Below are positions 42,841 through 53,200 of a DNA stretch of 64,000 nt, in pieces. A model generated the notes under the pieces. It searched no databases. It saw only the letters and a list, made by a program, of their open reading frames with translations, and had not been told where the DNA came from. This DNA comes from Rhodopirellula baltica. GTDB lineage: Bacteria > Planctomycetota > Planctomycetia > Pirellulales > Pirellulaceae. Each line of letters begins with the position of its first letter. Positions within the stretch are counted from its first letter, which is position 1. The stretch lies in contig PPHI01000063.1 of assembly GCA_002901265.1 (NCBI GenBank), positions 118,759 to 182,758 of the forward strand. The letters run 5' to 3'. A program made the position numbers and the translations under genes.

Positions 42841-44280
42841 ATGCCTACCTTTCAGTTCGAAGCGATGGACGCCGCCGGTCAGGAGATCCGTGACGAGATC
42901 GATGCTGCCAGCGAGGAAGAGGCGCAAACCACAATTCGGCAGATGGGATACTTCGTCACGAAGATCTCCCAAAAGAAACAAGCCGCCACAAAGGCCACCG
43001 GCAAGAAAGGCAAACGTGGCTTCGCGATCGGCGGTGCCAAAACCAAACACATCTGCGCCTTCACCCGCCAGCTTTCGATTCTGCAAGACGCGGGTCTGCC
43101 GATTTTGCGTTCGCTGAAGATTCTGGAAAACAACCAGAAGCCCGGCAAACTGAAATTTGCATTAATGGACGTTTGCGAAGAGATCGAAAGCGGGGCGACG
43201 CTCAGCGAAGCGATGGCCAAGTCGCCCAAGATCTTTAGCCGACTGTACGTCAACATGATCAAGGCCGGCGAGGCCGGTGGTGCCTTGGAAACGATTCTGC
43301 AGCGTTTGGCCGAGTTCCTCGAACGCGCCGAATCGCTGAAACGAAAAGTCAAAGGTGCGTTGATCTATCCGATCGTCGTCGCCATGGTCGCGATCTTGAT
43401 CGTGTCCGGGATCATGATTTTCATCGTTCCGACCTTTGAACAGATGTTCGAAGAGTTCGAACTCAAGCTGCCGGCACCTACGCTGTTGCTGATCGCGATG
43501 AGTAACTACCTGAAGAGCTATTGGTGGTTGCTGATCGTGATGCCGATCATGTTCTTGCTGTTCGTCAAACTGATGCGCAAGTTCCGTCACGGGCGGATCG
43601 GGTTTGACATGTTCATCATCAAGGTGCCGGTATTCGGCGGCCTGTTGGAAAAGAACATACTCGCGCGAACGACGCGAACACTGGGAACGCTGGTCAGCAG
43701 CGGCGTACCGATTCTGGAAGCGATGAACATTACCCGCGAAACGGCCGGTAATGCGGTCTTCGAAAAACTGTTTATCAAAGTCAGCGAAGCGGTCCGCGAA
43801 GGTGAAGTGATCAGTAAGCCGCTGAAAGAACACAGCACGTTGGGATTTCACCCGATGGCGGTGTTCTTCTTCGCCCTGTTCGGTTCGTTCCCCGGCATGC
43901 TGCTGCTATCGATCGCGATTACCAGTAAAGGCACCAAGCTGGATAAAGATGGCATGGTGGAGACGCTGCTGTTTATTGGGGCGTACGGGATCGGGCTCGG
44001 TGCCGTTGGCGCGGGGCTTTGGTACGCGATGAAAATCAAAGGCCGCGTGGTCAACGACCTGGTGGTCAACATGGTCGACGTCGGCGAAGAGACCGGTGAG
44101 CTGGACACGATGCTTTACAAGGTCGCTGATACCTATGACGAAGAAGTGCGCACGATGACCGACGGTCTGACGGCGTTGATTGAACCGATCATGATCGTGT
44201 TCTTGGGTGTGACGGTGGGCTTCATCGTGATCAGTTTGTTTATGCCACTGATCTCGTTGATCACCAGTCTGTCGTCCTGA
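42841..44280 (+). CDS. GspF/PilC-type platform protein with an internal membrane insert
   Basis: 479 residues; family members are usually about 400. The first repeat is canonical: FTRQLSILQDAGLPILRSLK, SGATLSEAMAKSPKIFSRLY, MIKAGEAGGALETILQRLAE. A membrane helix (IVVAMVAILIVSGIMIFIVP) and another (YWWLLIVMPIMFLLFVKLMR) follow. The second repeat begins LARTTRTLGTLVSSGVPILE and ends GEETGELDTMLYKVADTYDE. Between PLKE (Glu330) and VDVGEETG (Gly415) there are about 70 extra residues (about 335-402) with two hydrophobic stretches (FFFALFGSFPGMLLLSIAIT, FIGAYGIGLGAVGAGLWYA) where family members have only about 15. The platform organises the ATPase and pilins in the inner membrane. Confidence 0.9.
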   Translation: MPTFQFEAMDAAGQEIRDEIDAASEEEAQTTIRQMGYFVTKISQKKQAATKATGKKGKRGFAIGGAKTKHICAFTRQLSILQDAGLPILRSLKILENNQKPGKLKFALMDVCEEIESGATLSEAMAKSPKIFSRLYVNMIKAGEAGGALETILQRLAEFLERAESLKRKVKGALIYPIVVAMVAILIVSGIMIFIVPTFEQMFEEFELKLPAPTLLLIAMSNYLKSYWWLLIVMPIMFLLFVKLMRKFRHGRIGFDMFIIKVPVFGGLLEKNILARTTRTLGTLVSSGVPILEAMNITRETAGNAVFEKLFIKVSEAVREGEVISKPLKEHSTLGFHPMAVFFFALFGSFPGMLLLSIAITSKGTKLDKDGMVETLLFIGAYGIGLGAVGAGLWYAMKIKGRVVNDLVVNMVDVGEETGELDTMLYKVADTYDEEVRTMTDGLTALIEPIMIVFLGVTVGFIVISLFMPLISLITSLSS

Positions 44281-44389
44281 TCGGTCGGCGGACCGGAGCG
44301 ATCGGTCACGCGTAAGTTAATGGCACGGCTTCGAGGCAACGATTCCTCGAGGCCTTGGACGAGTCACAAAATTCGACAAGCGGAACGGA

Positions 44390-45613
44390 ATGATGAGAGT
44401 GGTACAACCGACAATCGCTGGCGACCGAAACCGGTGGCAGATCAGATTCACGAAGCGTCCCAGCGAAGGCTTCACGCTCGTCGAGCTCCTAGTCGTGATC
44501 GCCATCATCGGAGCCATCGCCGCCATCGCCATCCCGGCGGTCGGCATCGTGATGCGTACCGCTCGCTCAGCTGCCATGCGAGCTGAGCTTGGGAACATGC
44601 AATCAGGGATCGACAACTACCTCACCAAATACGGTGACTATCCCCCAGACTTCTCAAGCTGGAATGTTGTTAAACGCCACTACCTTAAAATTTTTCCAGA
44701 TATCGCCGACAGCGAACTTCGCCTGCTCTATCGCCTTTGTGACGGCTATGCAGATAACGATGCCAATCAAATGACCCAAATGCCCAGTGCCGCAGGATTC
44801 GATCCCACGGCGTTGGATAGAGCTGAAGCATTGGTCTGGTCGCTAGGCGGATTTAGTGCGGACAAGCAATTCCCGTTCACTGGCGCGGGCGGTCCATTAG
44901 TCGTCATTGACGAGACAATCACCGGTGCTCGTGAAAATCCTGCGAACGTCGAATACAACCCAACGCGAAATGCACCTGAGGTTGACTTTTCACCCGATCG
45001 TCTTTCGATCAAGCCAGTTGGCCCCGGAGCACGGACTTATACCAACCGCGTATTAAGCGCCGATGCCGATGGAACGAACAACCCGAACGATGTCTTCCCA
45101 ACCTATTCCCTGAAGGCTGGATCAAGTCCGATCGTTTACTTTGACTCGCGCACTTATGCGTACAACCACGGCACCGCTGCGGCGCCGATTATGAATGGCT
45201 ACTCACGTGTCACCAATGACAGTGCCACTGGCTATGACGGCGTTCGCCCGGTCTTTAGCACAACACGTGGACAAGATCCGACAGGTGCCAACTACGGATC
45301 CATCGAAGCCGCTTTGACTGGCTGGCAATTTGAAAAGCCACAGAGCTACCAACTGCTTTCTCCCGGTCTTGATGGCTTGTATGGGGAAGTCGTCGATGAC
45401 GTCCCCAGCAATGATCCGACCGCTGATACGCCCGTCTATTTTCGCACAGATGGTCGCATGATTCGCCCTGACGCCAACGCCGCGACGCCAGATGCGTTGG
45501 TTTGGGGTGTCCAGCGTTTTGACGTGACGGGAATCGTTAGCCGCTCTTTGAATCCATTCCTAGACAACACAGCTAACTTCATCGACGGCGCATTTGGCGA
45601 TTCGCTGGAATAG
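44390..45613 (+). CDS. Prepilin-like protein (GspG-type N-terminus), enlarged
   Basis: 407 residues. A 27-residue leader ends in SEG, followed by FTLVELLVVIAIIGAIAAIA, the class III prepilin signature with Glu5; cleavage after Gly27 by a prepilin peptidase is predicted. A GspG-like start (MRAELGNMQSGIDNYLTKYGDYPPDF) leads to a long Asp/Asn/Tyr/Pro-rich region not seen in GspG (normally about 140 residues). ADADGTNNPNDVFPTYSLKA resembles an acidic metal loop. Probably the major pseudopilin or a large minor one. First gene of a close series that continues to 60451. Confidence 0.85.
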   Translation: MMRVVQPTIAGDRNRWQIRFTKRPSEGFTLVELLVVIAIIGAIAAIAIPAVGIVMRTARSAAMRAELGNMQSGIDNYLTKYGDYPPDFSSWNVVKRHYLKIFPDIADSELRLLYRLCDGYADNDANQMTQMPSAAGFDPTALDRAEALVWSLGGFSADKQFPFTGAGGPLVVIDETITGARENPANVEYNPTRNAPEVDFSPDRLSIKPVGPGARTYTNRVLSADADGTNNPNDVFPTYSLKAGSSPIVYFDSRTYAYNHGTAAAPIMNGYSRVTNDSATGYDGVRPVFSTTRGQDPTGANYGSIEAALTGWQFEKPQSYQLLSPGLDGLYGEVVDDVPSNDPTADTPVYFRTDGRMIRPDANAATPDALVWGVQRFDVTGIVSRSLNPFLDNTANFIDGAFGDSLE

Positions 45614-45651
45614 AAAATTAAGGCGAAGGCAACTAAGTACGGAAGTCAATC

Positions 45652-47112
45652 ATGGTTCAGCAAAATCCTTATTGCGATGCGAAGCGGAGCGGTTTCACGC
45701 TCGTTGAGTTGCTTGTCGTAATCACCGTTATGGTGACGCTTGGCGGAATGCTGACCTATGCGCTGGCTTCCGCGGAAACTGACGCACGTGTGAAGCGTAC
45801 CGAAGCGGATGTCGTGACGATCGGTCAAGTCTTGCAGCGACACGTCAACGATGTTGCGCTGTCCAAGATGAATTTGGTTTACGGTGCCCCCAGCAGTGTC
45901 ACGGCAAACGCAACCGGCCCAGGTAGTCCGGCCACGGCGAACTATCCCTTGAGCCGAGCGGCTGCCGTTCCTTTCATCCTCTTCGAGTCTGCCGAGAAAG
46001 CGAGGCTGATCCTTGCCGCCCGCCGCGACATGCTTCGCATGGTCTTACCTGAATGCCAAGCAGACTTGCTGTACCCACCTGCGAGTCTGCAATTTCGAAC
46101 CCGGGCGGAACCACCCATTGGCAGCAGTGGGGCAAGCGTCCAATACCATCCAAACGTAGCGCAACTGAGAGCCCCCAATCAATGGAACCAAATGCGAACA
46201 CTGCTTGGGTTGCTCTCTGCCGACACAATCGACACCCGATGGCGCACCAGCAATCCAGGGTTCAATCCCGCTTCTGATCCGAAAGTCGACGCGATTCAAT
46301 TGGCCGGCAACGCGACTTTTGAAGCACTGCTTCGCCAGAAGACAGACGGCACTGCGATGACCTGGACTCGTGAGCACGAGTCTGCCGAGTGCCTGTATCT
46401 CATTCTCGCGACGACGGAACTATTTAACGGCAAAGCAATTGATCAAATCCCGTCGTCGCGAATCGTCGACACCGATGGCGACCAAGTACCGGAGATCGTT
46501 GATGCGTGGGGGCAGCCTTACGTTTTCATCCGGCAACCAATCTCTCTTGAAACTCCTGTCATCAAGAATTTCAACTCCACAGCTGCAGCGACAGAACAAT
46601 ATCGAATCGATCCAGATCCGTTGGGTTTGCTCAATAGCGACTTTCGGTATCTCGCCTCTGTAAGAGATGCGACGTTGTCAGTTCCAGACTCTGCTTACCA
46701 ACCAATCTACTTACCCCCGGTTGTCATCAGCAGTGGCATCGACAAGGAATTCGGGATTCGCACCTCGTTCGTGGATACGGACAGAGATGGAACTCCTGAA
46801 GAAGGCGTTTCAAGGTCTTACAGTTCATCGGTTGTTCAGCTGCCACAACCAATTGGGCCAACATATTCATACACTGACCCACGGACGAACGTTTCGTATT
46901 CAGTACCCGTGTGGAGATACCCGGACCCCTACTTCAATGTTTCAAGCGTACCAGCGAACACGACGGGGGCACACGTGCTGCAAGCAGGTGGAATCGTCAA
47001 GGCCAAGGGGTTTGTAAACTCATCCAGCGTAGTCGAATACCAAGGGTTAGGTGCAACTCTTGATAAAGAGACAGCTGCCGACAATATCACCTCACTCGAT
47101 GCGGGATTCTAA
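45652..47112 (+). CDS. Prepilin-like protein, GspG/H-like, enlarged
   Basis: 486 residues. A 14-residue leader MVQQNPYCDAKRSG is cut before FTLVELLVVITVMVTLGGML. The helix continues as ARVKRTEADVVTIGQVLQRH. The rest is a large beta-like domain. Two acidic loops, VDTDGDQVPEIVDAWGQPYV and VDTDRDGTPEEGVS, resemble calcium-binding DxDxDG sites. The WGQPYV segment recalls the GspG ending DPWGxPYxY. The stop codon overlaps the next ATG by one base (TAATG), indicating an operon. Confidence 0.83.
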   Translation: MVQQNPYCDAKRSGFTLVELLVVITVMVTLGGMLTYALASAETDARVKRTEADVVTIGQVLQRHVNDVALSKMNLVYGAPSSVTANATGPGSPATANYPLSRAAAVPFILFESAEKARLILAARRDMLRMVLPECQADLLYPPASLQFRTRAEPPIGSSGASVQYHPNVAQLRAPNQWNQMRTLLGLLSADTIDTRWRTSNPGFNPASDPKVDAIQLAGNATFEALLRQKTDGTAMTWTREHESAECLYLILATTELFNGKAIDQIPSSRIVDTDGDQVPEIVDAWGQPYVFIRQPISLETPVIKNFNSTAAATEQYRIDPDPLGLLNSDFRYLASVRDATLSVPDSAYQPIYLPPVVISSGIDKEFGIRTSFVDTDRDGTPEEGVSRSYSSSVVQLPQPIGPTYSYTDPRTNVSYSVPVWRYPDPYFNVSSVPANTTGAHVLQAGGIVKAKGFVNSSSVVEYQGLGATLDKETAADNITSLDAGF

Positions 47113-48578
47113 TGCGACGTCGTTACAGCAAATCGAAACGCAGCGTCGCCTTCACGCTTGTGGAGTTGTTGATTGCGTTGACCATCGCATCAATCTTGAC
47201 GTTGATCGCGTTACCGACGCTGAAAGACAGCATGCGACAAAACTCACTTAGCCGAGCGGCTTCGCTGGTTAAGGGTGCATTCATCAACGCGCGAGCTCAA
47301 GCCATCCAGACGGGCAGACCGTTTGGAGTTGTTCTTGAACGTCGCCGCAATCGAATTGGCGATGGTACTGCAAACAACCTGGACTTTACCGCAGCGAATT
47401 ACGCGACACGATTGTATTACGTGCAATCGCCAATCGAGTACCGCGGAGATACCGTTGATGCCAAGTGCTATCCAGTGTTCAACACAAACCCGGGCAGTAA
47501 CGCGAATTACCCGACATCGCAGTTCCCACAAATCCCACGCCTATTCTTTCCACAGAGTGCGGCCGGAATTCTTTATGCATCCGCCGTTAATAACACGGCA
47601 GCCTTGAACTTGATTCGTGTGGGGACCCGCTTTTCTCTCGATGGCTCTGGTTACGTTTTTGAAATCACAGGACTAACTCAAGTCACTACCTATTCGTCCT
47701 CCGTAGTCACCCCTGCGTTCACCATCTCTGAACCAGGGACGTTGGTGGATTTCAATGTAGTCGGTTTTTCACCGGAATCGTCCCAACGCCCCGCCGAGCT
47801 CTGGAACATCAACCCAGCTGCGTATCTGTCAACATTCCAGCAGTTGAAGTTCCCAATGGAGCTGGAACCGTTTGCACCAATCGAATTCCGATTTCGCACC
47901 TCACCAATCCCGGCTCCACTTGCTCCTGTTGCGTTGATGGGCAAAACGGTTGTTGACCTTTCGATTTCAGGAACGGCGACGGAACCGATGAAGTACGGCG
48001 CGCAAAGCATCGTCGACTACGATCAAACGCAAGGGATTCCTTCGCTCGCTGCGGATGCGCTTCTGCATAACGTTGCGGTTATGTTCGCCCCCGATGGCAG
48101 TGTCGAAGGTGTGTACAGCGACCAACGCACACCCTTGTATCCACCTGGCAGCGACCCAATCGCTGGATTCACGATTATTCGGGATACGCCAGCGTCCACG
48201 ATCAGCTTCAATGTTGGGTACGTGGACGGGATCTTAGACAACATCGACGACGGTGCGAGATACACGGGTGACATCACGGGAACCGTGTACCGAACGGGCG
48301 CCAATGACCCAGCACACTTGCGGCCGCTGCCTCCGGCAACGCTTGACGAAACGAATCTAAAAAAGACGCCGAATTTTGCAAACGCTGACTGCGCCTGGAT
48401 CTCAATTCAGCCACAAAGCGGAACGATCTCACTTGATTCAGTTGCAACGCAGCCATTGCTTGGACATCTGCAAACCTACTACTCGGATTTGGTTAGTGGC
48501 AGCCAAAGCGCACGTGACGTGATGGCAATTCGAGTTCGGCAATCTCGGCGACTCGGAACAGCGGGAACAGTGCAATGA
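47112..48578 (+). CDS. Prepilin-like protein, GspH-like, enlarged, Ala at the cleavage position
   Basis: 488 residues. Leader MRRRYSKSKRSVA, then FTLVELLIALTIASILTLIA. The residue before the cleavage site is Ala rather than the usual Gly. The segment SLSRAASLVKGAFINARAQA IQTGRPFGVVLERRRNRIGD is typical of GspH/FimT minor pseudopilins in the region after the helix. The long C-terminal domain has no named family. It shares one base with the previous stop and four bases (ATGA) with the next gene. Confidence 0.83.
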   Translation: MRRRYSKSKRSVAFTLVELLIALTIASILTLIALPTLKDSMRQNSLSRAASLVKGAFINARAQAIQTGRPFGVVLERRRNRIGDGTANNLDFTAANYATRLYYVQSPIEYRGDTVDAKCYPVFNTNPGSNANYPTSQFPQIPRLFFPQSAAGILYASAVNNTAALNLIRVGTRFSLDGSGYVFEITGLTQVTTYSSSVVTPAFTISEPGTLVDFNVVGFSPESSQRPAELWNINPAAYLSTFQQLKFPMELEPFAPIEFRFRTSPIPAPLAPVALMGKTVVDLSISGTATEPMKYGAQSIVDYDQTQGIPSLAADALLHNVAVMFAPDGSVEGVYSDQRTPLYPPGSDPIAGFTIIRDTPASTISFNVGYVDGILDNIDDGARYTGDITGTVYRTGANDPAHLRPLPPATLDETNLKKTPNFANADCAWISIQPQSGTISLDSVATQPLLGHLQTYYSDLVSGSQSARDVMAIRVRQSRRLGTAGTVQ

Positions 48579-50140
48579 GCCATACAGCGAAGCTAATTCA
48601 TCGCGATCAATCATCCGTTTTGAAGCGTTCCGGTCTGTCGATCATGGAGGTGCTCTTTGCGATTGGCGTTTTAACAATCGGATTGATGGGCGTCGCATTT
48701 ATGCTTCCCGTCGCGACCAACAACGCGTCATCCTCGCTCCGAGATGATCGTACCGCAGAAGAATTAAACAACGCGATTGCGAAAGAGATCGCGAGTCTCG
48801 GCAAGGGAATCACTCACTTGGTTGGAGCGGAGAATTCTAAGAATACTCCCGCATTCTTCACCGCCTCGCCACGGCCAACCGATGCCGGGTTTGACACGAC
48901 CGGACAACGTTTTTTTGACATCCCAGTCAGTCAACTGCCTTCTGCGTTCTGCATTGACCCTTGGTTTCTGAACGCAGCCAACTGCCTGCGAAACAACGTT
49001 TCCTCCGCAGCTGTAAACGGATATGACCGTACGTTCTTTCCGTGCTATGACCGAAATTATGTACCATCGGTCAGCCCCGCAGATCCAATTGCGAACTCCC
49101 TAGCCGGAGCGATGGAATGGACGTGGAAAGGTCGGAACCTGAAATGGAACACCCCAAGATTCACTCGTGTCGCGTTGCCTGCGGATATGCCAAATGCGAC
49201 TTCAGGGTTGGCCATGTCACGCAGTACTGCGACAAGCGACGATGACTTCTCAGTCGTTGTGAACAAGGATTCGACCGTTGGCGCGGGGCTGTTTCTACAA
49301 CGGAGTGGGCATAGCGAACTGACTCGTATGCGGTCGCTCACCCGCCCAACTGAGACAGGACGTTTCTCGTCGATGGTAATGATGAGTCGTGCGGGGGCAC
49401 AAAGCAGTGTTTACAACGCCGCTGTTGTCACCATGCAAGACCGTGATGTTGTCATTCTTCCGAGAGAAGGCGTGTCTGCAACGGGTGACGACATGAAACA
49501 CCAGCTTGCACCCTATGCTCACACCACAGCTGGACCGAACGGTGGGAGAATACTCGACGAGCATCGTTTGTATGATGCCGAGGTGATGGGGTATGTGACC
49601 TATGCCCCAAGACCGTTCGTCCGCAGCAACGGCGGTGAGTTCATTTTCCGAACTTCACAATTCACCAAACCAGACGTCAAAGAGGGCGGGTGGGTTTGCC
49701 TGATTCGGCAGGAATATCCGATGGACTCCTATCCGGCCAGTCCACCGAGTACCGAGTATCGGAGCGAATTACTGACACCGACAGGTCGCTATCCAGTATT
49801 CGACAGTGCTCCACGGGGCCAACTTCACTTCAATTGGTATCGGATCACCGCCGTCGTAAGCGGCCCCAACCTTGATACAAACCTTGGCGTGTACGACACA
49901 CAAATCGCGGTGAGAGGCCCTGATTGGGTTTTCCACCCAAGTCAGACGCAAGTTCCCAGCGGTGGTGGAGGCACTATGTATGGTCCACCGTACCCAGCCG
50001 CAGGAGTCACACCGACGGTGTCAGCAGCAGACCCGTTGGTTTACGACTTCTCCGGAACCGGGCACCCTGACTTTGGAACGATTGTCGTCGTGATGCCAGA
50101 CGTCATAAGTGTTTCGCAATTCCTATTCGAATTTGAATAG
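48575..50140 (+). CDS. Prepilin-like protein, PilV/GspI-like, enlarged
   Basis: 521 residues. Leader of 20 residues ending VLKRSG, then LSIMEVLFAIGVLTIGLMGV with Glu at position 5 of the mature form, the PilV/GspI type. After the helix comes SSLRDDRTAEELNNAIAKEI, then a large beta-rich domain (about 450 residues) with many Pro/Gly/Tyr. Known PilV and GspI have about 120-170 residues. ATG overlaps the previous stop (ATGA). Confidence 0.82.
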   Translation: MSHTAKLIHRDQSSVLKRSGLSIMEVLFAIGVLTIGLMGVAFMLPVATNNASSSLRDDRTAEELNNAIAKEIASLGKGITHLVGAENSKNTPAFFTASPRPTDAGFDTTGQRFFDIPVSQLPSAFCIDPWFLNAANCLRNNVSSAAVNGYDRTFFPCYDRNYVPSVSPADPIANSLAGAMEWTWKGRNLKWNTPRFTRVALPADMPNATSGLAMSRSTATSDDDFSVVVNKDSTVGAGLFLQRSGHSELTRMRSLTRPTETGRFSSMVMMSRAGAQSSVYNAAVVTMQDRDVVILPREGVSATGDDMKHQLAPYAHTTAGPNGGRILDEHRLYDAEVMGYVTYAPRPFVRSNGGEFIFRTSQFTKPDVKEGGWVCLIRQEYPMDSYPASPPSTEYRSELLTPTGRYPVFDSAPRGQLHFNWYRITAVVSGPNLDTNLGVYDTQIAVRGPDWVFHPSQTQVPSGGGGTMYGPPYPAAGVTPTVSAADPLVYDFSGTGHPDFGTIVVVMPDVISVSQFLFEFE

Positions 50141-50276
50141 CCCCGATTCCAAACAACTGCATTAAGCGTTGGTCGAACATTGCCTGCGTCACTAAGAAAG
50201 TGATGTGGCACCCTTTATCAAGTTGACTGTTGAGGAGCGAAAAGGCCTTTTCTTCACGCCTTTCGCATAAAGCAAA

Positions 50277-53200
50277 ATGTCTATGAACCCACACAACAAA
50301 CGATCCGGAATTGTATTGCTGATTGTCCTCGGCATGCTCTCTCTGTTCACCGTGTTAGTGGTTAGCTTTGTTGTCTTCAGCTCACAGATGGCGAGAACAT
50401 CAGCTGTCAACAAACTGCAGAAGGAATCTGAGATCCCGATTGACGAAGCGATGACGTCAATCATTACCAAAGTTATCTCGGGGACGACGAACCCTCGCTC
50501 AGCATTGCTTGGCGAAAGCTTGCTTGAAGACCTGTACGGAATCGATGGCTTGCAACTCCGCGTTGGGCACCGCCGCGGAGCCGTCACTCGAACGAACCTT
50601 CCCCTCACACCAACGATCCCAGGCGGAATGCTGCTCTTGCCGCGTTCCGCAAGCGGGATTCCAGAAACGACACTCTTCAAGTTCCCAACCAATCTGGTTC
50701 AGTGGTTCGATGATGGAGCCACGGTTCTCGCCGCATCTCCTGGTGCTCAAGAACTATCACCTGTCAGCACTGACCAATTTCATGTTCAAGTGCGTCCCGA
50801 TTTAGATGACGTATTTGCTGGTCGATTGGTCACCTTTGATGCAGGACCGCTAGCAGGTGTTACTTTTCGAGTGATTCGATCGTTCGGAAATCGAATGGGT
50901 GAACCGCCAACAGCGCGGGACGCGAATCCTGAACCTAGGATCTTCAATACTCCTGCATTTCAACTCCCAGCTCTGACTCATGCAGACTACAACAATGCCT
51001 CGCTCTACACAGTCGAGGAATATAACCTTTCCGGTTGCTTAGTCGTTGACCTTTCCGAACTCGAAAGCGAAACCGTTGTCGTTGATTCTCGCAGCAGATC
51101 AGTTTATGAGATCGCTGACTTGTATCCGAATGCGTTGCTGTACTCCCCCGGCCCCGACGGTCTGCCAGGCGTTGCCTATGTGGATGACGATGGGGACGGA
51201 GTCGTAGACAATGCAAGTGAATATGGGTGGCCTAGCTCAGATGACTATGGCTATCGGTTCAAGGTTAACGGTGTGCCATTCAACGGGCGTGGCAAAAACC
51301 CGACAGCATTGACCGGGCTGCTAGCAGCGAATCCACTCGGAGCTCCCGTTCAAGTCGATCTTGCCGCCGACGCAGAATTGACGCTCAATCCATCCTTAGT
51401 CCCACCGACAACCCGTGCTGGTAACGCTGGCGGAATCGGATTCTTGCCTGAGCCCGATGAACAGTGGGATGGTGCCGGACTCGAAAACCTCTGGCTTGCC
51501 TGGCAACCGAGTGACCACCGCCGAGTTTACAACTCCACGATTTATGGTGGTGCCAATGCGGCAGATCTGAACCGCAATCTTGGCTCGAATGTCATCCCGT
51601 CATTCCACCGGCCATCAGTCGTCAACTACCTGATGAATGCGCCGATCTACCTACCCGGTGAAGACCCGACAACGGCCCCAACGCGAACGTTCTTTACGAT
51701 CAGGAACAGCCCGGTTTTCAGTACGCCGGAAGAGGACCATCGGCGTCTTGCGTATCTGGTGCAGCGTCTTCGCCGCGCAGTTCCGCGTCCCCTAAACTTT
51801 TCTCATTTTGCTTTCACAAATACAAACAGTGACCTGAACGGGGACGGAATCCCATTTGATGGCGCGCCGGGGTTCAGTGGATCCAACAATGTTCCGATTT
51901 TAAACCTGCCGATCGATCTATCACGTGACATCAGTACGGCTGCCGGCTTTCAAGCTGTCGCCAATGACATCGAACGTCTCGCAGTTTGGCTTGTGAACGG
52001 CCCATGGGATGTCGACAACGACGGCGATGGTTTACCGGACAGCATTTGGATTGACCCCGGACTCTCCAACGTCAAAGCTCCCGATGGAACGCTGATCCGG
52101 CCCTTGGTCGCTTTGCTGATCGAGGACATGGATGGGAAAGTCAACCTCAACTATCATGGGAGCTACTCACATCTCGCAGAGTTAACCCTAGTCGACGGTC
52201 CTATCGATACAGACGGCACGGGAACACCAACTGCACGACGACTTTACAACGGCGCGAATTCATTCTTGTCGGCAGCGACAGCGCTCGACTCGTTCGGTTT
52301 CGGAGGTGGTATCGGGCCTGCAGAGGTCAACTTCCTACATCTCTTCTCAGGAATTGACCCGACTGCCAACCTGCCTGGCTCCTACCCCAACACCTACAAC
52401 GGCGCACTGAATGTCAGCCAGATCGCGCTGAGCCAGCAGAGACGCCAGCAGCTGTCGCTAGCCTTTACCGCACGTCCCATTCCTTGGATGTCTTTTGACA
52501 ACGTGTTTACCCAACGGCCAGCAGATGGCACGATGGGTGTACTGCGTTCTACCTATGGAAACGTGCTGAACCTACGGTATGGCGGAAAACTATACGACTT
52601 CCTAGGAAATCAAGTCGCGTCCTATCCGGCAGCATCTGAAACCAAATTCCCTGCTGCTGGTGACTACAACGCAGCCGGTACTCTGACTAGCTTGATGTCC
52701 AGGATTCCGTTCCCATCACGAACTCCAATCGGAGTGGTTGGGACGCCAACGGTACCAACCGTTCCCTACACGAATCCAGGCGATGCGTTCAATCAATACT
52801 CACCTGCCGGACGTCCGATGGATATGGCAGGTGTAAGCAAGACTCGCAAGAGCTTTAGTGGTCATCAACAGTTTTCGAACCCGATCGTCTCAAACGATGT
52901 TGCCAATCAGCCCTACGAATTTGGCTCGACGGAGGCATACGACGACGACGCCCCATTCACAGCCGCTGAGTATATCGACTTCATCGAAAAGGGGCCGCTT
53001 AATGGTCGACTCTCAGAACTTCTCAGCGATGCAGTCACGCGCAACAAAGCTATCCGCAATCTGATTGCGACAGAAAGCCGAAGCCTCGAATCCCCAGAAC
53101 TGCCAGGCGAATCGAGCTTCCTTCAACTTCTGGGATCGAAATTAGTTTTGCCTGGAGCTTCGTCTCAAATCCAGCTCGGCTTTCAACAGTCACATATCGA

